Shown here in pieces: positions 24,604 through 36,540 of a stretch of 64,000 bases of DNA. The stretch comes from Tyto alba (Eukaryota; Chordata; Aves; Strigiformes; Tytonidae), in assembly GCF_018691265.1 (NCBI RefSeq), contig NW_024881261.1, positions 22,593,374 to 22,657,373 of the forward strand, in the 5' to 3' direction. Numbering within the stretch: position 1 is the first letter of the stretch; every line of letters begins with the position of its first letter. Below the pieces are notes generated by a model. It did no database searches, was not told the origin of the DNA, and saw only the letters and a program-made list of their open reading frames with translations. Position numbers and translations under genes: made by a program.

Positions 24604-27600
24604 ACAGAAGGAAGATTCATATGAATTGTACAAAAGGAAGCCATATTTTCTTGAATGTAGCAAATGTAGCTTAAGTAGATATTTCAGACACCACCAGGAT
24701 AATGGTACTTTTAGAGGGGTATTATTTCTGCAGCTGTTTTGCAAAAAAAAAAAAACCCACACAAAAAAAAAAAAACCACAACAAATTTGACATTAACATG
24801 TTAGGAAGGAAAATGCAAGGTGAAGATTACTAGGTTCTCAAGACAGGCAGTAGGGTGGCAAACTGTTGAAGTGCTGGCCAAAGTATCTAGTACAGAAAGT
24901 GAATAATTCTCACATTCACATTTTGAGAACTGATACCACTTTTCTCTGCCTGAGGTGAGGAAATATGTATACCACGCGATATTATGTGGGTCAAGTAAGC
25001 ACTCCTGGTATTTCAAACCAAACCTGTCTTAACGAGATGCCATGCAGAGCTCCACTGCTCGCTCTTTAGTAATAAACTCCGGTGTTCAAAGACAGTCTGA
25101 AAAGTGGCAGGGATTTCCAAGGGTTGAAGGTCTCTTGTGCTGACAGCACAAAACTGTGAGGCTGTAGCTGAGGGCAGAGCAATAGGAATACCATTTCTTG
25201 ACCATATGTTTTAAAAAATAGCTACTGTGTAACATGTTAAACAGAGCCTACATTATAATGACAAGAAATGCGGAAGGACTTTCATAGATATGTTTGAATC
25301 AGCTGACAACTACTGAAGTGATCTTAAAATCCACGTTGCAATTATGGCTGGAAGTTTAAAATGATGCTAACACCTCTTCAATAAAATTGAACTCTCAGGA
25401 GAGTGATTTCACCTGCCTTTGGGTTTTAGATCATTCTATGCATTATAAATCACTCCTCCACAAAACTGCGTATAGGATAAGCTCTTCTAGTAAATCTCCC
25501 CCTTAACTATTGCAGGTCATCACTAGAAAAAAATGTGGCATTTGAAAGTATAATGCATAAGGTGTTTTGGTATCCTGGGTTATATAATTCTAAACTTGGC
25601 TGTGTGGGGAGGAATATGCAGCAATATCAGTTTATTGCTTGAAGAATCCATTTTAAAATGTTTGCACATAGGCTTTTAATCAGCTCCCTCTATTTCAAGA
25701 AAATACCTGTCAAATCTGAAAGGCCAGAGACCTTCAGGACTTGTCTTCCACAAGCCTCGTTCAATCAAGACCCTTGTGCACTACAGATCCCCTGGATGTT
25801 AAGTTTTGTAAGGACTGTTTACTGGGGAATAAAACCTTTCCCCCATGGCACTAAATGACCAAATGCAAGTGCATTTGTCTCTCTGGGTGCCTCTGGTTTT
25901 ATAGGAGCAGAGATGGGTTCTTCAGGTGAAAGGGCAATGGCTCACCCTTGAAATAATACTTGATCACATACCTATTTTCTGTCCTTCAATGTAAGACTGC
26001 TTTTGTCATTTAAAGGGTTTCCTTTCTTCAAAGGCAGGCTAAAGGTGGCAACTTGCTTTCTCTGGATGTAAACCTTAAATCCAAGTGTGCTGGTGGATGG
26101 ATTGTCTGAGATGACAGAATTTATATCCAGTGGTTAAAACCTGCTGCTTTCTTTCCTCTCATAGACACAATGAAATAGCTTTTGTTCAGATACACAGCAT
26201 GGTAATTCCATGGGAAAATACCTGAGTATTTTCAAGCACTTCACACCAGCATTTCTTGTAGTTGGCAGAGGTTGGGGTATGGATTCAAGACCAGTTAGTG
26301 ACTGGCCGTAGCTACAATACTCCTGTTGCTGAATTATTTTTTATTGTGTTCCTCTTGTCCTAGTCTGACACTTGCCTGCAAGTGCCATTGATTAAGGAGA
26401 TGAGTGACTTTGCCTGGTGTATTGATCAGAATAAATTACCAGCAGCTAATTTATGGACCTCACAAAAGTGCTTTTGACATGGTGAATTGTGCTCTGTTGT
26501 TCAGGTAATTGGGTTGTCAGGAAAAGCTTTTGGTTACTATACTGTTATCTCTTACAGAATTTTGACCTGTTTCATGGAAACAAACAAAATCTTTTTAGAC
26601 TTCCAGTTCCCAAGATGTCACAAAGACTGAGTAAGAAGGAAATAAACATTCTTCTTGATAGTAATGACTGTTATCAGAACATTCTGACTGCTATATGTTG
26701 ATTTCCCACCACTGATTTCTGTAAAAAAAAATTGCTTTTCTTGTACTTACAAGTTCAGGGGGCTTTCTGGTTGCTAGAATTTGCAGATTCAGCTTAAAAT
26801 GGGGGGAAAACGTGCTGCTTAGGACAGTATTCTTGCCAACTGTGAGATTCACAATCTTTTAATTGGCTTTTTGACGTTTGAGAAGGATAGAACAAAGCTC
26901 ACCCCTTTTTCTGGGTATATTGCAAAGATGACAAAGATAAACTAGGTTCTGTCACACCACTAGAGAACACACAAAACACAGAAACAACAAATGGGCAGCG
27001 GGAAGGCAGTTTTGCACATGGTTGTTTTTACAGCCAGCTTCCATACTTGCAGGCTGTGACATCTGCAAAAGTGAGAAAAATGCAAACCAAGGATCCTTGT
27101 GAGGCTGAAAAATAAAAGCAGCTCAGGAGCTCACTTGGATGCTTGTGTGTAGAGCTCCTACCTGAAAAAGTTTGGACTCTTGTTTTCCTTTAATGCTGTG
27201 AAATGGGTTTTTTCTAATTTAAATTACAGGAGTCATAGAAATTTTTTAGCTTAAGACAGCAACAGCAAATAATCCTTTATGCGTGTATGTTGCCTTCCTC
27301 TGGCTGTTTCTGTATGTGCTGTGTTGGAATACATGTATGTTGGTACATATAGTGGTACGGCATTTTTAACTCATTGCTCATTTCCTCCCAGGTGAGAGGT
27401 ACATGTAAAGAAGGTTTGTTTTCTTTTTTAGTTACTGGCTCTAGATCAGTGGGAGGGTTGATACTAATAGTAGCTGCAGGAAAGTGTAGATGATTAGATG
27501 GCTTTTGTGTTTAGCTTTGAACACAGTGAAAATTGGGGCAGTTCTGCTATATGAGTATGTCTCACTGTTCATGTCCCTCTGCTGTTCTTTCCATACTTGT

Positions 27601-29251
27601 CTCCCTACTGCTGCAAGGGAATGGCACAGACACAGGGATTCAGGAAGAGATGGTCCTTCAGATATCAAAACCTGTATTGGGTCAAAGCCCTGAAGAGCAG
27701 AAGAGCACAGAATATTTGGTGGGGAATCACTGCAGGGAGATGCAATGTGGGATGCCGTGTATCCAGCAGAGCACTTTTGCACAAACCTGTGTCACAGCTT
27801 TCTCCCTCAATATCGAGAGTCAAATCCCTACAGCCTATAGAGTGACCATATCCAGGGGCAGGTCTGGCTGACTTGGGTGTGCTCCTCTGGCCGGACATAG
27901 AGGAGTGCATGTGTGCTCTTGGCACCTGCAGTGGTGGCCAAGCACAGTGCAGAGCTTGAATGGGCCCCGAGGCTGCAGATGGACCCACCTGCAGGCTCCT
28001 GGACTTTGGTTCTGTCTAAGTCTTGCAGGACCAGTACTGAGTACTGTGGGGTGGTTCTGTTTATATCCTGCTAGCTCTGGAAGTCTCACCTCAGGAAATG
28101 CAAACCTTTTTGATTCCCATGGGAACATGGGAATTGTCTCTCAGCAACCCACGCGACTGCTCCACGAGTTCTGTGTCAAACAGACCTGGTCAGGTCCTGC
28201 TGTGGTTGGAGTGGGGGAGCTGCAGTGGTGGGAGCGTGATGACCTTTGGAAGCTCTCTGGCCAATGACCACATTAGTTTCTCTATATGCAGGGTTAGTTT
28301 CCTTCCTTGGAATAACTCTGTGCTTACAGTAGGAGCTTGCTCACCCAGCACCTTTGTAGACCCCAGGGGGAAGGAAGGGTTAAGGAATGGTTTTTCTCTG
28401 CCCAATTCAGTCCAGGACCAGTACTGACAGCTGAGGGAGAGCTGAGGGAGGGCTGTGGGCAGGCCCAATCTGCCATTGCTTCTGTAGGAGCTCTGTGATT
28501 CTTAGAACTCCCCTGAGTTTTGGGTTATCAAGCGCCCCTTGTTGCAGCTGCATCAACTGCAGAATGGCTCATTTACCGAGCACAACAACAGGCTCCTGTT
28601 TGGGCAGGATTCCACTGGCAGTCCATGCCTGACCTGGAGACCTTTTGATATTTTGGCTGGCAGACTAGTTGTCTGTGCCCTGTGTGGTATTTCCCTGTAA
28701 AATACGCTCTAGGTCACCCTTTATTTAGGAGACATTACCCTTTCTCCCACTCGTTCCTGAGTCCAAGCATCACTGTGAATGCTCTTAGCTGGAAGGTCCA
28801 CCCCTTTCTGCACTGAGCATGCAGACTCACTGCCCGCTGCTTCCTTGCTGGACAGCACATCATTCCAGCTCAGGAGGTACCTCTGAGGTCCTGCAGCTGG
28901 ACGCATCTGCATTCCCAGCTTTGCTTCTGGGAGGGGACATTTTAAATGTACAGTACACCTTGCCTACTGCCAGCATCAACATGAGCAGGAGAGGCCCAAG
29001 ATACTAGGCTGCTCAGAGCTGTTTTCTCCAGTGGATCCTCATGCTGCTGCTTTTTGTTGGTGTCTTTGTCTACTGTTACCCAGCGATGACAAGACATATT
29101 GGAGGAGTTTGTGAATTGTTCTCATGGGAAGAGTCACTTGCCTATTCCATGCTTTTGATCTTGTTGATATTTTGATCTACTTCTTGGGTTTGAAATTACA
29201 TGGAGTTTTCTGTTTCCTCCTCTTTTTTTAGTGAAAAAGGTTTAGAGAGAC

Positions 29252-29325
29252 ATGGAGCTTGAAAGAATCATTCAAGACACACTGACACGCTTCATCCAGT
29301 CCCACATGCCTACAGCAGACCTCAG
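29252..29325 (+). CDS. CUEDC2: CUEDC2 coding exon 1
   Basis: Begins [20 protein letters not shown], matching the family N-terminus. The exon probably opens at 29,232 after a TTTTTTTAG acceptor, giving 20 untranslated bases before the ATG. It ends in phase 2 at CTCAG|GTATGT. Confidence 0.93.
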
Positions 29326-32300
29326 GTATGTTCAGATAGGAACATCCAATATCACCATTCTAGCTTGAGCTCTGCATTAATTGCCCCTCTGCACATTATA
29401 CTGAAGTCTGTAGCTTTCCTGTACTTTGCTTTGCTTTTCCTTAAGTCAGATGCAGGTAATTTGCACAGGCTCTGATGGGAATGCTTGAACGACTATTGTT
29501 TAGCATTGCAATCTAGCAATGTCATTTCTTTGACGACCAAGATGATTAATTTCCTGTCCGGTAATACACATTAGAATATGGGATTCCCTTTATTCCACAT
29601 TGCCCCCAAAGGGCTTTCTGAGCCATATAATACTATGTCTGAGCTCTCCCTATTTTGAACTCTGTCTGCATGCGGAAATACAGCCACCTTGAGGTTGGAA
29701 CACAGCAGCTGTTTTGTAGCCGGTGGCAGCAGCGACACAGATGTAGAGAGCAGTAAGCAGAGAACACTGCATCCCATAGAAATTGCAACTTGACAGAATA
29801 TGATGCCCTCATCTGAAACACCAGTCAGCATAGAAAAGTCAGGGTTTGAGCACTTGGAATATTTTGGTTAGCTCAGCTGAAGCACCTACAGGAGCACAGC
29901 CTCTGGGCCCACGCTGGGGCTTTCATTCAGTGCTCCCCAGGAAGCAGGAAGGCATGCAGCATTTCATCTGTAAATGCTTCCCACTTAGGTACTGACCGCC
30001 TGCTACCTGGCTTTACTGGTGGGATCTGGCTGTAAGATGCAGTCCACATACGTCCTTCTGCAGGTCTGTTAGAAAGACACGAGGTTAGGGGGAAAGGGGA
30101 TGGAGAGAAAGAGAGAGAAAAAATGGGCCTGTTGACCCTGCTGCCATGTCCTGTGTTCTCTCTGTCTCCAGTGGGATGGATGATGTTTTCTTCTCTTATA
30201 TCACTGGTGTCCTGGAAGAGCTGGGCTCACCAGAGTCCTCTGAGGAGACTTTTGACATGGACACCTTTGTGGAAATGATGGAGGCGTATATCCCTGGTTT
30301 TGCAGAAATCCACAGGTATGTGAATGTTACTTCTTTGTATGTGCATGCCATGCACTGGGGGCGTGGACCCAAGCCCCTCAGTAGCATAAATTCTTTTGTT
30401 ACACCCAGTTGAAGATGTGTTAGCACCAAACCTGTGCCACTGTGATTAATTCAGTGTTTGCCTGAATACACAGATGCTAATCCCAGTATAGCTTGCAAGT
30501 AGGTCCTTGCCTGTCTGAAATACCAGTTTATTTTATTGGGCTTTCTATCAAGCTTTGTATTTCTATAAAGAGGTAGCCAAGTAAGATAGGCTACTGCTTT
30601 TATTCCTCACACTAATTATGCAGCTTCTATCTTTCGCAGTGAGGATGTTTGTGAAATGATGTTCTCCCTCTCAGAAAGGCTTGGTGAGGCTCGTAACAAA
30701 GGTGAGTTACACAGACAAATTCAGCACAAGAAGGTATATTCTGCACATGTTTTTAGCCTTAGCGTTTGGAGTTGAGCAATGTCACAGGATAAAATACAAT
30801 CTTGTTTGCCACAGTTAGGATCTCATAAGGTAGCCCAAATTGATTGACTTATTTTTCTTTTTAATGTTCAGTCAGGTTTTTGATATCAACAGGTGGGAGG
30901 TTTGAGTCATATGGAATACTGTCCAAGACATACTGGGATGAAAAACACTTGATCAGGTCTCCAAACACCTCTGTTGAGATCAGATCCAGAGTAATAAGGA
31001 AGAAATAGCAGATACAGGGCTGTTTGTTGAAATTCTACTGTAAATTAATTCTGAACATGAGAATTTCTGCCTGCCTCTGATAGCCATCTGCCTAAGCAAC
31101 ACTACCACTGGGCAGCCCGTGTCAGGTGCATCATCAAATAGAGAATTCAGCTGATTAAGTGTATCACTTCTCAACTTTGAGCGTTCTCAAACCTCACTTT
31201 CTGTTCACCCATGAACCCTGGCATGGATGCAAAATCAGCAATGAGTGCTCTGGACTGCACTGTGCAGGACTGCAGAAGACTAGTCTATCTCAATGGCCCT
31301 TTCTAACCTCAGTATTCACAGATCAGCTGGACTGTTGTATTAATCAGCCCCAAAGGTATTTCCCTCTAAAGAAAAGACAGGTTAAGTGCCTGTATATTAA
31401 ACCTTTCAGGACACACCAGTCTGGGTTTTGCTTATCCAGCAGCATCACTGGTGTCTTGCCAGAAGGCTACACAGAGTGGAACAGACAGTCCTGTCTTATC
31501 GTGCTGTTTTCTTGACCTTGACAAAATCTGCTCTGGTCACCTGCATCCTACTCTTTGAGGATCCTGATACAGCCAGAGTGTGGAAGGACAACACCATCCC
31601 AGTTTTAGAAAGGACAGAACAGAGGTGAAATGATAATTCTTAGTGACACAGAAAGAGCCTGTAAAGAGAGATGCATCAGAGTAACCTGAGCACAGGATGT
31701 GCTGGCTCACATACATCTTGGGGACTAGCCAAGTGTATTCCCAAATTTAAAATCAAAACCACACCTTTGTTCAGAGTTAGAGCAAACACCAGGGAATTCT
31801 TAGAATTGCAACAGAAATACCGTAAGTATCCACAGCCAAAGTGCTAGAGGACTGAAAATTGGCAGGTAGAATTGAATTTGCAAGCGGCCCACACCAGTAA
31901 GGACTGGAAATGCTGTGCTTGGGCACTGTAGCGTGCGCTAGCACTACTTCCCTGCAGGTCAGTGTGAGCAGAGCTGCTGCTGTCCCTGCTGAGGGCAAGA
32001 GGAACAGTAGTTCTTCCCAGTTTTGTCACTTAAGAAGGGATTTGCTTTGGCACACAATGCACTAGCAATATAATGCCAACAGAAAGCACAGAGATCTAGC
32101 CTTAGTGGGACTGTTCCTCAGGAGATATCACTATGTCTTTAAGAAAAACCTACCCAAAAGACTGTGGAAAGTGGGAGTGAAGCACCCTCTGCAGACCTGA
32201 CCAAGGGCCGGGAGCCTGGAGCTGGAGCCTGCAATGGGGAAAGGCTGTACACTCCAACAGACGGAGCCAGGGCCCAGGTATGAGCACCCTGCAGGAGAGC

Positions 32301-35300
32301 AGGAGCACTGGGGACAGTCACCCAGCACTAGGCTACCGGAACCACCTGAGGGCATTTTATGGCTCTGGAAGGAACCACAGCATAGGCTGTGACACAGCAT
32401 CACTGGCATCTGTCATCTCCTCCATTGTATGGCCTGAGCAAGACTGTGTCAGTAAGAAGTGGAAAAAGAAAATTATGTGCTGACAGAAGAGCGTGAGCCA
32501 TGGTGCTGGCTCATCCTTTCCAGCCACAGGATGAGCCAGAGCCATGGTTGAGCCTGTCCCAGTGCCCTCAGAGATCCCACAGCAGCACTGTGGGGATGCC
32601 TCTGCAGCACTAGCCAGACTCCATCCCGTTCCCCTAGCCTCACTCCACAGTTTGAGCTGGATCACCATTTCTCTCCCCAGCTATCGTGCAGTGTCTGCAC
32701 AGGAAGCAGTCACATCTGGGTGTCAGTCCCAGCCTCGGTGACCTGTGCTGCACACTGAGCCATACAGCACCGAGTCATTGGTCCAGCGGTCCTGATCCTG
32801 CAGCACCGTTCAGCATGACCCATGCTACATGCATTGCAGCACCCGGCAGATCTCCCCCACTTCCTTCCCCCATGCTCTGCTTGCTGCTTCTCCAGTACTG
32901 ATCTCTTCCTGCTCTGCAGCACAGTCGTTCTGTCAACAGCCTTCTAGCAAATGGTGCTGCTGTGCTTCTTTCTGATGTAGCCGCAGGCTGCTGTTTAGCA
33001 GTCCCTTCCCTTTCTGATCGAAGCACATGTAACTTCACAAGGTGAGTGGGAGCTCAAGCATTCACACCAGTGTCCAGAAAGCTCACTCCTAAAGAGACAC
33101 ATGGCATGGCCACACAGGTAAGACAGTTCACAGCAGCCCTACTTTAAAAAAAAGTTGAAATACAGAGGGAGATTAAGGAAGAGTGATGCTTTGCCCTTGC
33201 AGATACAATCCCCTGTTAGCTTCAGGAATGGGATTTAGTCATGCTTGTAAGGGAGGAGAGCTTTCAGCTAAGAGCAAGCTGAATTTCCTGACAATGCAAA
33301 ACCAGAGAGGCCTTTTTCAATAGCCCTCTCCTTGCCGTATCCCCAACTTACCTCTTGTCTCTTGCTTCAACTAGGAAGGCGATGACCTGAAGGATGGGGT
33401 GGAGCTGCTACTGGAGATGTTCCCAGCCTGTACCATGAGCCAGGCAGAGAAGGCACTTGCCATGGCCTTGGGGAACTTGGAGGAGGCAGTGCAATTAATT
33501 GTGGAGGAGAAGGTGGAAATTGGCCCAGCAGGTGTGAGTGTGAAGGTACTGCACTCTGAGCTGGGTGGCAACAGGGCAGATCTCAGGGATACACAGGTGT
33601 CCCAGCTGTCTGCTGCAAGCAGAAGCTTTGACTGCAGGAACTTTCTGCCCAATGAGTCAGGAGGATGACCCAGAGCAACAGCCCCTCTCCCTCCCTTGGC
33701 TCTCTGCATACAGGCTGTGCCCACAGCCAAGCCAGCACCACAGCAGAGCTGTGGCTGGTACCCCACTTTTCATAGGGGCTGGAGTGCTCCACCAGCTGCT
33801 GGGCCCACCGAGCTAGCAGAGGGGGTAGCTGTACACCCCAGGTGTTGTGCTGCTCATGTAATCATGCCTTGTCTCCTCCCAGGAACTGGCACGGCCCCGC
33901 AGGGCACCCAACCACGAGGAACTAAAACAAGTTATCCTACAGAAGTAAGTACCCAGCAGCAAAACACCCCTTATTCTGCTCCCAGTAAAGGAAGAGGTGG
34001 CAGTCTGGGGAAGGTCAGAACTACATTGTGGTCTATAAAGAATTTGGGGTGTGGTATGCTTAGTAAGGATGCCATGAAACTGATTGGGGTATGGCTGAAT
34101 ACATCTAAGCACAAATACAATAATCAGGTGGGAAAAAAAAAACAGGTTTGGGTTTGTTTTAGAGCTCTGGCACATAAACAGGTTACCTGTACCAGCTGGG
34201 TCACAGCACTAGCTGCATGTAAAGTTTCAGCCTCCTACAGGTATAGTATAAATCACAGTACTGTCAGCTGAGGCCCTGGTTAAAGGTTCAAGGCACAAAC
34301 ATCATGCTGAAGCTCAGGTAACAAACACATGGTGACTTGTAGAACTACAGCGGCTCATTCATACCTCCATCCTTGGAGACAGTCCAAACAAGCCTAAAGG
34401 TATCTTTAAGAGACTGCCTGTACAACCACACAGGGAAGACTGAATCTCAGTTGAAGGTATGAATTCAGTGCATTTAAAGAAACCTCTCTGAACTCCCCTT
34501 ATGGACTTCTTGGGAATTAAAGTACCTTTAGATTGGTTTACCTTTACTCATTTCCAAAAGCATTTAATTCTCAGTAGGACCCACACTGTGGTTTCATCGA
34601 TCTGCTTTAAGGTCTCAGCTTTCACGAGTATCCTCCTGCAAGCATGCAGATTCTGCATTTCTATCCAGCCACATCTTTCCACCACTTTACATCCTCCCCA
34701 GTGACAGAATAAACAGTTGATGGGCTAGGGAAGATAAAGCAAGGCAGAATGGCATCCAGGTAGAATTAGCAATCCCTGTTGTTGCCAGTCTCCTGTGCAG
34801 GCTTGTTTCAGAGTGACATGTAAGCAAACAAAGAAGGACCAGCTGCTAGTTACGTTTCTGGGAACTTCACTTTAATGACATTTTGGCAACATCCTGTACT
34901 TTAAACATCACTCAAGCACAGGTAACAAGAGCAAATCACCATAGCTGAAGATACACAGGAGCAACTATACTAACTACTGAGGGAGAAGTCATGGTCAGCT
35001 GTACTGTCTACCTGCTAAACTAGCACCAAAGTCTCAAGAGTAGTAACTCAGCAATACAGCAAGCAAATGCTTGGGCCCTGATGTTTCAGTCACGTAAGGA
35101 ATGAGGTGATGCTTTTACAAACTTGCTGCCAGCACAGACCTGTTTCATAGTCAAGTACTAGGTGGAGTGTGAAAGGAATACCATCTCTTCAGGGCAGAAG
35201 CAGCCAACTTGGTCCTGTAATCTCACCTCTGCCTCCTTTGGCTGCTATTGCTTGGGCTGAGGAGGAACGCAACTGCCCCAAAGGTACAGCACACCAGACC

Positions 35301-36180
35301 TCAGCACCTCTTTCCGTTCTGCAGGGGCTACTGGCATTCCCAACAGCCTGAGTTCTCAATACCCTTCACATATGGCCAAGGATGCTACTCCAGGAGAATC
35401 CTGGTGGATTCTCTCCAGAAGGATGACACACTTCTTGCCCGTTTCATCCAGAGGGGAACATTAAGTGCTCCTAGCTGCAGTCTAGGCAAGTAGGACACAG
35501 TGCACAGCTACAAACCAGCCAGGGGAGAGAGGACATAGGCTGTGAATAGCCTCAGGCAATGCATGTTACAGCGTTACTAAGTGCTTCTTGTATTTCAGAT
35601 ACATGATGGTGGATAGTGCAGAGGATCAGAAAACACATCGGCCAGCTCCACCCAAAGAGGTAAGAGAAGCAGTCCCAGCTCCTTTGGCTACAAGGTTTAA
35701 AAATCAGGCTGCAAGTCCAAAAAGCAATGGGGCAGGCCTAAGGCAGGACCAGTCACAGAGCCTGCTAGTCAGCAAAGAGGGAAGATCAGCTTAGCTAAGG
35801 TACTTCAGGGTCTTCCAGTTCCTACCGTTCCTGACTAGCCTGGATCCTGCTTCACCCCATCAGACAGCTTCCTTCCCAGTTTTGGCCAAGATTTCCAACA
35901 CAAAGGATGGGTAAAGCAGCCCACCCTAGTCTTCCTGTACCCACCCCCCAGAGCACAGCTCTGCTTCGGCTTGTTGCCTCTCCCTAGCAGTGTGGCTGTC
36001 CATCCACTTGGTGTTAATATATTTCCTCTCCAGGCTCCCAAGAAGTTGATCCGCTATATCGATAACCAGGTGGTGAGTACAAAGGGAGAGAGGTACAAAG
36101 ACATCAAGAAGCCTGAGAGCGAGGAGATGAAGAGAACCTACATCAGCCTCAAACCAGCCAGGAAGTATAAGTTCCACTGA
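29252..36180 (+). CDS. CUEDC2: CUE domain-containing protein 2 (complete, 8 coding exons)
   Basis: Joining 29252-29325, 30172-30315, 30640-30701, 32144-32277, 33375-33545, 33883-33944, 35599-35659 and 36034-36180 gives 855 bases, 284 codons plus TGA, close to the 287 aa of human CUEDC2. All junctions are GT/AG and all phases agree. The N-terminal region carries [20 protein letters not shown]. The CUE domain (about residues 143-186) has the MFP motif and the di-leucine-like end VQLIVEE. The C-terminal tail is nearly identical to the family. In mammals CUEDC2 binds ubiquitin or ubiquitinated partners, dampens IKK/NF-kB signalling with PP1, promotes steroid-receptor turnover and helps release the spindle checkpoint. 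The gene faces FBXL15 tail to tail. The start ATG has G at -3 and G at +4. Confidence 0.95.
30172..30315 (+). CDS. CUEDC2: CUEDC2 coding exon 2
   Basis: The acceptor is CTCCAG and the donor is CACAG|GTATGT. Encodes the conserved acidic stretch including [18 protein letters not shown] and [14 protein letters not shown] serine codon is completed across each junction. Confidence 0.94.
30640..30701 (+). CDS. CUEDC2: CUEDC2 coding exon 3
   Basis: A short exon encoding [20 protein letters not shown], aligned to the family segment ending in ARNKE. The acceptor is TTTCGCAG and the donor is AAAG|GTGAGT, leaving phase 1. Confidence 0.9.
31255..31325 (+). repeat. CR1-like 3' remnant in CUEDC2 intron
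   Basis: GACTAGTCTATCTCAATGG followed by CCCTTTCTAACCTCAG resembles the 3' part of avian CR1 elements, which read GACTAGATGATCT... and then ...CCCTTCCAACC in my recollection. The terminal tandem octamers are not evident. It is divergent and short. Confidence 0.4.
32144..32277 (+). CDS. CUEDC2: CUEDC2 coding exon 4 (variable linker, no internal ATG)
   Basis: This exon was found by splice phase. The G left from exon 3 plus AA here restores the expected glutamate after ARNK. The frame then stays open for 44 codons ([20 protein letters not shown], then a Gly/Ala-rich part) to a phase-0 donor, GCCCAG|GTATGA. It corresponds in position and composition to the poorly conserved linker before the CUE domain in mammals. 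The acceptor, TGTCTTTAAG, is acceptable but not strong. Confidence 0.78.
33375..33545 (+). CDS. CUEDC2: CUEDC2 coding exon 5 (CUE domain)
   Basis: Encodes the CUE fold: [19 protein letters not shown] followed by [12 protein letters not shown]. The donor GTGAAG|GTACTG was chosen over the nearby GCAG|GTGTGA because only phase 0 continues into the conserved downstream frame. Confidence 0.9.
33883..33944 (+). CDS. CUEDC2: CUEDC2 coding exon 6
   Basis: Encodes [20 protein letters not shown], matching the family segment before KYMMVDS. The acceptor is CTCCCAG and the donor is CAGAA|GTAAGT, phase 2. Confidence 0.92.
35599..35659 (+). CDS. CUEDC2: CUEDC2 coding exon 7
   Basis: Encodes [20 protein letters not shown], almost identical to mammalian CUEDC2. 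The acceptor is TATTTCAG and the donor is AAAGAG|GTAAGA. Confidence 0.95.
36034..36180 (+). CDS. CUEDC2: CUEDC2 coding exon 8 and stop
   Basis: Encodes [20 protein letters not shown] and ends [12 protein letters not shown] with TGA at 36,178-36,180. This is the most conserved stretch of the protein. Confidence 0.96.
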   Translation, partial: APKKLIRYIDNQVVSTKGERYKDIKKPESEEMKRTYISLKPARKYKFH

Positions 36181-36534
36181 CAGCCAGGTCCTCCTGTTCT
36201 TCAGCCACCACCTTGCTGGCCAGGCATGGCAGGATGGACATGTGGCAACTAGAGATGAGGGGACTCCTCCACCTGCCACTAACTGGAACTAACATGGGAG
36301 CCAGGACACTGCTTTCAGCTTCCTTGACTAACCCAGCTGACAAGGAGGATACTTCTCCCCTTGTGTAGCTGTCCCTCTGCGCCCAGGGGCACACCATAGT
36401 GGCTCTCCAGGGCCTGGGCATTCTCTGCTATTCCTTGCATGGGACATTTTTAGATCAAAGATGTGGCTTGTGCTTTTGCAGCAAGCTTTTTACAAGTCTG
36501 TGTGCACTGTTGCTTTAAATTGAGTGCCAGTGTT

Positions 36535-36540
36535 AATAAA
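36535..36540 (+). terminator. CUEDC2: CUEDC2 polyadenylation signal
   Basis: AATAAA lies 355 bases after the CUEDC2 stop codon. A second plus-strand AATAAA occurs at 37,324-37,329, which would extend the 3' UTR towards the FBXL15 stop. Confidence 0.75.

Larger units (their letters stand above)
22539..29231 (+). other. CUEDC2: Presumed CUEDC2 first intron
   Basis: No coding exon is recognised between the CpG island and the CUEDC2 start exon. The stretch contains one possible spliced leader exon (23,493-23,616), two diverged interspersed-repeat copies and a T18 run. Human CUEDC2 also has a non-coding first exon well upstream of its start codon, which fits this arrangement. Confidence 0.5.

Noticed and set aside
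24924..24933. TGAGAACTGA, identical to the first ten bases of miR-146
   Set aside because: The following bases differ from mature miR-146 and no complementary arm lies nearby, so no hairpin forms.
33696..34271. 191-codon plus-strand open frame overlapping a CUEDC2 exon
   Set aside because: It reads the exon in the wrong frame and runs through intron; the CUEDC2 frame is established by homology and phase.
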